The position numbers were made by a program, and so were the translations under genes. A stretch of DNA of 64,000 nucleotides. It comes from Caldisericota bacterium (GTDB taxonomy: Bacteria > Caldisericota > JANLFM01). Below, in pieces: positions 7,916-14,713 of this stretch (positions are counted from its first letter, which is position 1; each line of letters starts with the position of its first letter). The notes below the pieces were generated by a model. The model was not told the DNA's origin, did not search any database, and was given only the letters and a program-made list of their open reading frames with translations. The DNA is taken from NCBI GenBank assembly GCA_024655865.1, contig JANLFM010000004.1, forward strand, positions 29,388 through 93,387, written 5' to 3'.

Positions 7916-10420
7916 TTATTTTACACCGATCCAGGAGCTGATTTCTTTTAAGTAAAGTTCCACGAGCCTCCTTGCCACTTCCTCCGTATCCGCTTCCGCA
8001 TTTATATGAAGCAGGGGGCGGTCCTTATCGGGCAGGACCAGCACCCAGGAGTTATCGAAGTAGATCTTCACGCCGTCCAGGGCCACGATCTTGTTCCTGG
8101 CGTTCTCCTCTAAAAGTCTCCGAATTACGGTTCCCTTCATCTCCCAGGGGCAGGCCAGGTGTTCCCGCACCATGGCTCTGGGCTTAATCAACGAGGAGAC
8201 CTCCCTCAGGATGGCCTTCTCCAGGGAAAGGAGCTCCAGAATTTTAGCCAGGGCAAACATTCCGTCCGTGAAGGGCTGGAACTCCGGGAAGATGTACCCG
8301 TTTTTCACCTCTCCCACAAAAACGGCCTCTTTCTTCTTAGCCTCTAACATCATGGCGCTGCTTGAGGTCTTGGTGTAGATTACCCTTCCTTCAAATGACC
8401 TGGCGATCTCTTCCAGGGTAGAGGAAGCGGTAACCGGAACGGCGATTGTTTTCCCCGGTTGAGCCTTGAGCACAAGATAGGCGATGCAGGCCAGGCTCTC
8501 ATCGCCGGAAAGTATCCTACCCCGATCGTCCACCAGAAAGAGCTTCTCTGCTCCGGCATCCAGCATGAAGCCGGCGTTGCATTTTAAGGAAACGACAATC
8601 TCGGCCAGGGTTTTTAGGGCTTCCTCGTACTCTTCCTCCGACTTGGTAATCTTCCTTTCGTCCAGATAGGCGTTGAGGGCCACTACCTCCACCCCCATCT
8701 TTCCAAAGAGCATGGGGAGGACAGTGGAAGCAGTGCCGAAACCATAATCCACCACGACCTTAAACCGCGCATCCCTCAAAGCATCAAGGTTTAGGGCGTG
8801 AAGGAATGATTCCTGATAGTACTCCAGGATCCTCGAGGGGAAGGAAATTGTCCCCACTTCTTCGGGGCTCACCCTCAGGAACTCCTCCCGGAAGTAAGAG
8901 TTTTCAATAGCTTTTTCCCTCACCGGAGGCAGGTCCAGACCAGTCTCGTCGAAAAACTTGATATCTATTACCTGGGGGTTAAAGGGAGATTTGCGCACGT
9001 GAACCCCTCCCGCTGCCTCCAGGCTGACGATAGCCTGTCTGGCAACAGGAATGGCCACCTGTCCCAAATCGTAGACGTTAATGCCCGTTGAAAGGAGGCC
9101 GGCCATCAGCGAGCGGTGAATCAAGCGAGATGCCCTGTGCCCATCGTAAGAGGATATGACCGCCTGACCCTTTTTCAAGAGGGTGCCGTAAGCTGCCCCC
9201 ACTTTAGCCGCGAACTCCGGGGTGATTTCCTGGTTGGCCAGGCCGGTGATGCCGTAATTGCCAAAGAGGTTCCTCGTCCAGCGATCCCCCCAGATCAGGC
9301 TTCCGGTGAGGTAAGCACCTCCCTCCACGTGTTTGTAGGGCCAAACCCTCACACCACTCGATACGGTGGCTTTGTTTCCGATCAAGCAACCGTCGGCGAT
9401 TACGCTTCCTTCCTGGATGGAAGCTATGGACCCGACCTTCACCCCGTATCCCAAAATCGCCTTCTTGATGCGCGCATCTTTGCCGATCTCGCAATTGCTC
9501 CAGATAACGGAATCAGTAATCTGTGCACCTTCCCAGATCACCGTTCGGGGTCCGATCACGGAATCATGGAGGTAAGCGCCCTCCCCCACCTGCGAGCCTT
9601 CCCCTAAAATCACCGTTCCCCTGAGCCTTGCCCGGGGATGGATTTTCACTCCTTCTCCCACCCAAACGTCCATTCCCACACGGTTTATCCTGGTTCCTTC
9701 CACCTTCAAATTCACTTCCCCGTGGAGGACGTCCATGTGCGCCAGGCGGTAGTCTTCGAGGTTGCCGATATCCCTCCAGTATCCTGGTGCAATCAATCCA
9801 TGAAGGGAGAATCCCTCTTTGAGAAGAATGGGAAAGAGGTCTTTGGAAAAGTCAAAGGGATAATCAGGGGGGATTTTCTCTAAGACTTCTGGTTCCAGAA
9901 CGTATATTCCAGTATTTACCGTGTCTGAGAAGACCTCTCCCCATGTGGGTTTTTCTAAGAAAGAGAGAACCCTGCCGTCCTCTCCGGTGATCACGATGCC
10001 GTAAGCCCGGGGGTCTTTGACCCTGGTCAGGAGAATGGTAGCGGAGGATTTCTTCTCTTTATGGAAACGGAGGGCGGCTTCAAGGTCGAAATCCGTGAGC
10101 ACGTCCGCGGAAATTACAAGGAAAGTGTCCTCCAGGTAGGGCTGAGCTTTCTTTACGCTGCCTGCGGTGCCAAAATCCGCCTCAGGTTTAATGTAATCAA
10201 TCCTCAGGCCCCATCTTTTCCCATCCTGGAAATAGTTCTGGATGGCTTCCGGTTGGAAGTAGAGGAGCACAATCAACTCCTTGAAACCGTGGTTTTTCAA
10301 AAGCTCCACCACGTGTTCCATGATGGGGCGATTAATTACCGGGACCATGGGTTTGGGGATGTTCATAGTTAAAGGACGGAGGCGCGTGCCGAAACCTCCC
10401 GCCATAATCACTGCTTTCAT
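7916..10420 (-). CDS. Mannose-1-phosphate guanylyltransferase-like protein with degenerate phosphomannomutase domain
   Basis: An 834-residue fusion. Residues 1-235 are a nucleotidyltransferase (AGGFGTRLRPLT, LEKPTW). Residues about 245-370 are left-handed beta-helix hexapeptide repeats. Residues about 375-834 have the phosphohexomutase fold. The mutase part has lost its catalytic loops: where active enzymes have TASHNP it has HVRKSPFNPQ (474-483), the metal loop DGDADR is replaced by DAGAEKLFLVDDRG (621-634), and neither GGExSGH nor RPSGTEP is present. Comparable fusions are annotated as mannose-1-phosphate guanylyltransferase. The start is ATG 10420 behind AGGGGGTG; the longer frame to 10456 is unlikely. 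The mutase domain may be regulatory or structural. Confidence 0.85.
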   Translation of the reverse strand: MKAVIMAGGFGTRLRPLTMNIPKPMVPVINRPIMEHVVELLKNHGFKELIVLLYFQPEAIQNYFQDGKRWGLRIDYIKPEADFGTAGSVKKAQPYLEDTFLVISADVLTDFDLEAALRFHKEKKSSATILLTRVKDPRAYGIVITGEDGRVLSFLEKPTWGEVFSDTVNTGIYVLEPEVLEKIPPDYPFDFSKDLFPILLKEGFSLHGLIAPGYWRDIGNLEDYRLAHMDVLHGEVNLKVEGTRINRVGMDVWVGEGVKIHPRARLRGTVILGEGSQVGEGAYLHDSVIGPRTVIWEGAQITDSVIWSNCEIGKDARIKKAILGYGVKVGSIASIQEGSVIADGCLIGNKATVSSGVRVWPYKHVEGGAYLTGSLIWGDRWTRNLFGNYGITGLANQEITPEFAAKVGAAYGTLLKKGQAVISSYDGHRASRLIHRSLMAGLLSTGINVYDLGQVAIPVARQAIVSLEAAGGVHVRKSPFNPQVIDIKFFDETGLDLPPVREKAIENSYFREEFLRVSPEEVGTISFPSRILEYYQESFLHALNLDALRDARFKVVVDYGFGTASTVLPMLFGKMGVEVVALNAYLDERKITKSEEEYEEALKTLAEIVVSLKCNAGFMLDAGAEKLFLVDDRGRILSGDESLACIAYLVLKAQPGKTIAVPVTASSTLEEIARSFEGRVIYTKTSSSAMMLEAKKKEAVFVGEVKNGYIFPEFQPFTDGMFALAKILELLSLEKAILREVSSLIKPRAMVREHLACPWEMKGTVIRRLLEENARNKIVALDGVKIYFDNSWVLVLPDKDRPLLHINAEADTEEVARRLVELYLKEISSWIGVK

Positions 10421-10464
10421 GTGCGCACCCCCTTTCTTTCGCTCATGCCATCTCACTTATTTTA

Positions 10465-10573
10465 CTCAAAAATGGGGACTGTCCCTATATTTTTTATGCG
10501 GGATGGGGAGCCGCTTTCCGGCCTCATTTTTCCAATTTTTGCGAATAAAAAATGGGGACAGTCCCTATTTTTC
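10465..10573. repeat. Short repeat element with GGGACTGTCCC ends
   Basis: A stretch of about 110 bp between the guanylyltransferase fusion and plsY. It carries AATGGGGACTGTCCC at its left end (10471-10485) and AATGGGGACAGTCCCTATTT at its right end (10551-10570), which on the other strand also reads GGGACTGTCCC. The ends are therefore inverted copies of one palindromic motif, as in a small non-autonomous element. The right end touches the stop codon of plsY. The same motif recurs at 14482-14682. Confidence 0.6.
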
Positions 10574-11189
10574 AAATCGGCTTCGCCGTAAAGAGGTCCT
10601 CCACCTCCCGCCGGTCGTCCCCGGTCTTCGCCTTCAGCTCCCGAGCCTCCTTCAGGTACTTGGGAGCCATCACCAAAAGCATCAGCAAACCAAAGAGGAG
10701 GGTAATCCACTGGGGATTGGCAAAATACAAAAAGGCGGAGGCGCCAGCAACCCCTCCCAAAATCCCCAGGGCCATACGGCGCACAAAAATGAGCAGGGAA
10801 AGGCAAACGGCTGCGAATACAAGAAGAGCAAACCAGTTCAACCCCAAAAGTCCGCCCACCCAGGCCGCCACCCCTTTTCCTCCCTTAAAGTGCAAAAAGG
10901 GAGACCAGTTGTGACCGGCGACGCAGGAAACAGTGCAAAGGTAAGGGGCCCAGGAAGAGTCCCCCAGATGAATTCCCATAAGGCAAGCGCCCAACCCCTT
11001 TCCACCGTCTAAAAGCGCTCCTAAAATACCGGCTCCTCTGTTGACGTTGAACATCAAATTCCAGGCACCGGGGTTTCTGTCCCCTGTCTGAAGCAAGTCC
11101 TTTCCCTTTAGCCGTCCCAGAATATAGGAAAAGGGAATTCCACCCAATATGTACGAAATAAAAATCAGGCCCAAATCCTTGTAAGGCAT
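10572..11189 (-). CDS. plsY: Glycerol-3-phosphate acyltransferase PlsY
   Basis: A 205-residue integral membrane enzyme that acylates glycerol-3-phosphate from acyl-phosphate, the first step of phospholipid synthesis. The conserved GIPFSYILGRLKGKD start, the TGDRNPGAWN segment (family: GSGNxGATN) and GHNWSPFLHFKGGKGVA motif are present, with multiple hydrophobic segments between. The second motif is somewhat divergent, so substrate preference could differ. ATG 11189 has AGGAGGG directly upstream and is preferred over the longer frame to 11219. Its stop codon abuts the repeat element at 10465-10573. Confidence 0.88.
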   Translation of the reverse strand: MPYKDLGLIFISYILGGIPFSYILGRLKGKDLLQTGDRNPGAWNLMFNVNRGAGILGALLDGGKGLGACLMGIHLGDSSWAPYLCTVSCVAGHNWSPFLHFKGGKGVAAWVGGLLGLNWFALLVFAAVCLSLLIFVRRMALGILGGVAGASAFLYFANPQWITLLFGLLMLLVMAPKYLKEARELKAKTGDDRREVEDLFTAKPI

Positions 11190-11244
11190 TTTTCCCTCCT
11201 TTCTCAATACACCCTTCAATCAAGCTTTCTCGGTACACCTTCAA

Positions 11245-12465
11245 TCAAGAGTAGTGGAGAGGGACCCTGCTCTCCTCCTCTTCCTCAGAATCCAGCCAGG
11301 GTTCCTCGCTGGCTTTTGTCCTGTACTTCCTGCCCTTCCATATTACCCCTATGCCGCTTAGGTGGAGAAAGACAGAAAAGAGGGCGATTAAGTTGATATG
11401 AATCACGGAGAGTGGATGAAGAAGGGCATCCCCACGTGATTGGAAGCGGAAGGATTGGTAAAATCTCAGTCCGATGATCACCGCCACCTGAACCGAGATC
11501 ATTAAATTTGCCGGGGCAGGATAACCTGCTCCCAGAAGCATTCTGAGCAAATAGAAGAATGGGGTGAGGAACAGGGCGTCGAAGATGGCCATCACCAGAA
11601 TAAGGGGTAGGAGGCGAAATTGAAAGACAGCAAACAGGAATTTGGAGAAGCCCAGCCAGACCTCCTTCAAGCTCCGGTACATTCTGCAGAAAACCAGGGA
11701 ATTCCCGTCCAGGAAAAGGGGGGCCAGGCCAAATTCCTTTATCCTCCGGGCGAGCATTATGTCCTCCACTACTTCCCCTTTTACCGAGGCATGGCCTCCG
11801 ATTGCGCGGTAAGCCGTCCTCCTGAATATCATAAACTGCCCCACAGCCATGGAGATCAGAGGGTTAGGGCTGTTGCGGATTAAATTAAAGGGAAGAAAGC
11901 ACATGGGGGCGAAGTGCATGAAGGGGACGATCATCCTCTCCCAGATGGTGCCGGTAACCTCTGTAGGAAAGAGGCTTAAAAAATCGCTTCCGGTCTCTTG
12001 AAGAGCGGCAAGGCCAGCCCTGACGGCACCAGGGGAGAGCCAGGTATCGGCATCCATAAAAAGCAGAATTTCTCCTTCGGCCTCCTGGGCAAGCTGATGG
12101 CAGGCGTAGTTTTTCCCCACCCACCCTTTAGGGAGGGCCTTGCCCTCTATGATTTTTAGCCGCTTTTCCGGATATTGCTTTTTCAGCTCTTCCAAAATCT
12201 CCCTGGTTTTGTCCGTGGATTGGTCGTCCAGAACGATGATTTCCAAATTTTCGTAGTCCTGAGAAAGGATGCTCTGGATTGAGCGGCGGATATTCCTTTC
12301 CTCGTTCCTTGCAGGAACAAGCACTGAGACCAGGGGTTTGCTTAAGAGAAGGCAATTTCCAAAATCGCGCAAGAACAAAAGGTCCTTCAGGTTCCTGCGG
12401 AAATTCCAGAGGACCCAGAGTAAACCAGTAGTAACCAGTCCCTGATAAAGAATAAATAAAGCCAA
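11245..12465 (-). CDS. Membrane-bound family 2 glycosyltransferase
   Basis: A 406-residue GT-A type glycosyltransferase. An N-terminal hydrophobic segment is followed by SVLVPARNEERNIRRSI, the nucleotide-binding start of the domain, then LDDQSTDKT, a DAD metal motif (LLFMDADTWL) and an ARRIKEFG segment. Three or so C-terminal hydrophobic stretches follow. It resembles hopanoid- or carotenoid-associated glycosyltransferases (HpnB/CrtQ-like), but the acceptor cannot be deduced. The start is TTG 12465, with AGGGA a few bases upstream. The upstream region holds two copies of an ATATTAGAC repeat (12529-12566). plsY follows 55 bases downstream and may be co-transcribed. Confidence 0.8.
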   Translation of the reverse strand: MALFILYQGLVTTGLLWVLWNFRRNLKDLLFLRDFGNCLLLSKPLVSVLVPARNEERNIRRSIQSILSQDYENLEIIVLDDQSTDKTREILEELKKQYPEKRLKIIEGKALPKGWVGKNYACHQLAQEAEGEILLFMDADTWLSPGAVRAGLAALQETGSDFLSLFPTEVTGTIWERMIVPFMHFAPMCFLPFNLIRNSPNPLISMAVGQFMIFRRTAYRAIGGHASVKGEVVEDIMLARRIKEFGLAPLFLDGNSLVFCRMYRSLKEVWLGFSKFLFAVFQFRLLPLILVMAIFDALFLTPFFYLLRMLLGAGYPAPANLMISVQVAVIIGLRFYQSFRFQSRGDALLHPLSVIHINLIALFSVFLHLSGIGVIWKGRKYRTKASEEPWLDSEEEEESRVPLHYS

Positions 12466-12528
12466 ACTAATCCCTTTTAATAGATCCCTTAAGCCATTCT
12501 AAGCTGAAGGAATCTACTTTGTCTATAA

Positions 12529-12566
12529 AATATTAGACGTTTTTGTTTATGAATATTAGACATTTT
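12529..12566. repeat. Two direct copies of AATATTAGACRTTTT
   Basis: Two 15-bp copies, at 12529-12543 and 12552-12566, differ at one base and are spaced 23 bp apart. They lie in the promoter region of the minus-strand glycosyltransferase gene and just past the 3' end of the GH57 gene. They could be operator sites; no regulator is suggested by the neighbours. Confidence 0.4.
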
Positions 12567-12575
12567 GAGCCCCCT

Positions 12576-14435
12576 TTACTTCCTCCTGGTTAAAATTTGC
12601 ACCCGATTCCTTTCCTCTTTAAGGGGAAGGATGAAAAAGATTGACGTTCCCTGGTAAAACTTCTCCAGGCCAGCTCCAGAACTGGAGATGGTGAAAATCG
12701 GTTGCGCGCGGAAAAGGACTTCCTGGGAGAACTCAAAATGAAGCCCCAGGCCAGGGAAGGGTACAAAAAGGGACCTTCCTCTTTCTTCGGCCAGTTTCCA
12801 GTCCTTAAGACAGGACAGGTTGAGCTCGATCATGTAATAGGGCTTTCTCTTTTCCACCTCCAGGTTCAGGAGAAGCTCGTTCTCCCTGATGGTGAACTCC
12901 TTTAAAGGAATCCCCTCTCCTTTAAAGCTCAAGGTAAAAGGAGAGGCGGCCTCCACCTGATAGAGGAAAAAATTAGGCAGACTGCGCTCCCACTCCTCAG
13001 GGGAATCGAGGAAATGGTCAAGGAAGTTCTCTTTAACGTAGCGGTCGAACACCGGCTCATTTTGGGTCCCGGAGGAAGAGGAGCCACTTCCAGAGTTTGC
13101 GCCCTGTCCTTTCTCTATATGATAGGTCTCAAGGTAGCGGGTCATGACATTGGTCAGGTTAGTAAAGGAGGGTCGGTCATCCCACTCTAAGACCCTGCCC
13201 CCTTTCCTGTGAAAGAAGAGATTGAAGGTCTTCCCCAGATAGACCCATTCCTCCAGGCCATCCTTATCGAAATCCAGCCTCGAGAAGTTCTCGGGGACAG
13301 GAAGCTCCGTTTCTGCCTTGAGGAACTCCCGGTACACGGCATCCCTCAAGAAGGGGAAGTACAGACCGCCGAAAACTCCGTGCCAGTAAGCGCAGTTGCA
13401 CTGTCCGCGTAGGTAGTGTCGGAATGGCTTTCCCCTCTCACCCCTGAGCCTGTCACGGAGAAAAAGCATGCGCTTGTGCATTTTGTTGGACTCGGTGTAC
13501 TTGGAAAGGAAATTTTGAAAGTAACCGCTCGAGAGAAAGCGCCTGGATTTCTGATCCATTGACGCCTTTATTCTTTTGAGCTCTAACTGTGTCCTGGGAG
13601 GAAGGGACCATTCTTCCATCTCCTCGTAGGAGGAAGGGGGAATGTACACCCTACCTTTTGGGGGAAGGGAGCTTAAAACTTCAGAGGGAAAGACCGTCTC
13701 CACTTCTTTTTCATTCGAAAGAAGGTCCAGGAAGCGCTTCAGCCAACCATCCCGGTAAAGGCGATCGCGGGTCCCAGGCCAGAGGCCGAACTTTTCCCCG
13801 TCGTCCCCATAAACCAATACTGCATCCTGATCAGGGAAATTTTTGATATACTGGATTACCTCCTCTGGACTGCTGGCAGGGATCAGGTATCTTAAGCGTT
13901 TGGAAATGGGGAAGAGCTTCAAAGTGAATCCCTCATCCTCGGTAATAAAATACCCGCCCAGCTCTTCCTCCTTAAGCCCCAGCTTATAGAAACCGTTATC
14001 GTCGATCAAAGTATATTCCATTCCTGCGCGGGTCAATGGTTTGATCAAGCTTGTCTCCCAGACCCTTTCTGCAAGCCAGAGTCCGTGGGATTGATAATTG
14101 AAGGTTTGTTTCAGGAACTCATTCATGAGCTCAACCTGGGCCACGATGTCCTCTTCCGGGATCATGGGCAGGATGGGCTCGTAGAAGCCCCCGCTCAAAA
14201 GCTCTAACTGTCCCCTCCCCAAGAGCTCCCGGATTAGGTCCAGGTAATGGTGCTGGTTTTTCTCGAGCAGGTATTCGTAAATCGGGCCAGAAATGTGTAG
14301 GGCTACCTTGATGGTGGGAAATTCCTTCAGGGTCTGAAGGAAGGGAAGGTAAGCCTCCTTTAAGGCCTTCTCGAAGACCTCGGTGAAGTTTCCCACCGGT
14401 TGATGGTTGTGCACGCAAAAAACGAACTTTTTCAT
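12576..14435 (-). CDS. Glycoside hydrolase family 57 (4-alpha-glucanotransferase/alpha-amylase type)
   Basis: A 619-residue GH57 enzyme acting on alpha-1,4-glucans such as glycogen. The N terminus has the family region FVFCVHNHQPVGN, then SGGFYEPILPMI, then GLWLAERVWE carrying the likely nucleophile Glu, and VYGDDGEKFGLWPG carrying the likely acid/base Asp. The C-terminal half matches the beta-sandwich domains (DUF1925/DUF1926) found in 4-alpha-glucanotransferases. No signal peptide is visible, so it should act in the cytoplasm. The start is ATG 14435 with GGAG upstream. It is divergent from the glycogen synthase fusion at 14714, and the two probably belong to one glycogen pathway. Confidence 0.88.
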   Translation of the reverse strand: MKKFVFCVHNHQPVGNFTEVFEKALKEAYLPFLQTLKEFPTIKVALHISGPIYEYLLEKNQHHYLDLIRELLGRGQLELLSGGFYEPILPMIPEEDIVAQVELMNEFLKQTFNYQSHGLWLAERVWETSLIKPLTRAGMEYTLIDDNGFYKLGLKEEELGGYFITEDEGFTLKLFPISKRLRYLIPASSPEEVIQYIKNFPDQDAVLVYGDDGEKFGLWPGTRDRLYRDGWLKRFLDLLSNEKEVETVFPSEVLSSLPPKGRVYIPPSSYEEMEEWSLPPRTQLELKRIKASMDQKSRRFLSSGYFQNFLSKYTESNKMHKRMLFLRDRLRGERGKPFRHYLRGQCNCAYWHGVFGGLYFPFLRDAVYREFLKAETELPVPENFSRLDFDKDGLEEWVYLGKTFNLFFHRKGGRVLEWDDRPSFTNLTNVMTRYLETYHIEKGQGANSGSGSSSSGTQNEPVFDRYVKENFLDHFLDSPEEWERSLPNFFLYQVEAASPFTLSFKGEGIPLKEFTIRENELLLNLEVEKRKPYYMIELNLSCLKDWKLAEERGRSLFVPFPGLGLHFEFSQEVLFRAQPIFTISSSGAGLEKFYQGTSIFFILPLKEERNRVQILTRRK

Positions 14436-14481
14436 GGTGTCTCCTTTATGGTCTCAAACGCAGCGTGAGGACAGATGATCT

Positions 14482-14682
14482 AAATAGGGACTGTCCCCAA
14501 TTATTTCGAGACTGAGAGAACTCAACAATTCCTGAGTTCCTGTCGCTCGCATTAACAGATTAACGACTTTTATGAAAATGATACAATTTTCTTCTAAAAA
14601 CTAAAAATAGCGTCTCCTAAACCAGATCAGAAAAGAGATAGCGGCCCCACAAAAAATGGGGACTGTCCCCAATTATTTGACA
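14482..14682. repeat. Pair of GGGACTGTCCCC repeats framing 200 bp
   Basis: Two copies of AATRGGGACTGTCCCCAATT followed by ATTT occur at 14483-14506 and 14656-14679, in direct orientation. The core GGGACTGTCCC is a near-perfect palindrome. The ~150 bp between them has no gene. The same motif frames the element at 10465-10573. The right copy forms the -35 region of the glycogen synthase promoter. Confidence 0.6.
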
Positions 14683-14705
14683 GGGGGTTCCTCTTTCTCT
14701 AATAT
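14677..14705 (+). promoter_or_regulatory. Sigma-70 type promoter of the glgA-galT fusion gene
   Basis: TTGACA at 14677-14682 and TAATAT at 14700-14705 are separated by exactly 17 bp. Transcription would begin near 14712, only about two bases before the GTG start codon at 14714. No Shine-Dalgarno sequence precedes that codon, so the mRNA is probably leaderless. The first bases of the -35 box are the last bases of the repeat copy. Confidence 0.7.
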
Positions 14706-14713
14706 CAAAAACT

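Noticed and set aside
10462-10806. 114-codon minus-strand frame over the 3' end of plsY and the repeat
   Set aside because: It is out of frame with plsY, reads through the repeat element, and resembles nothing known.
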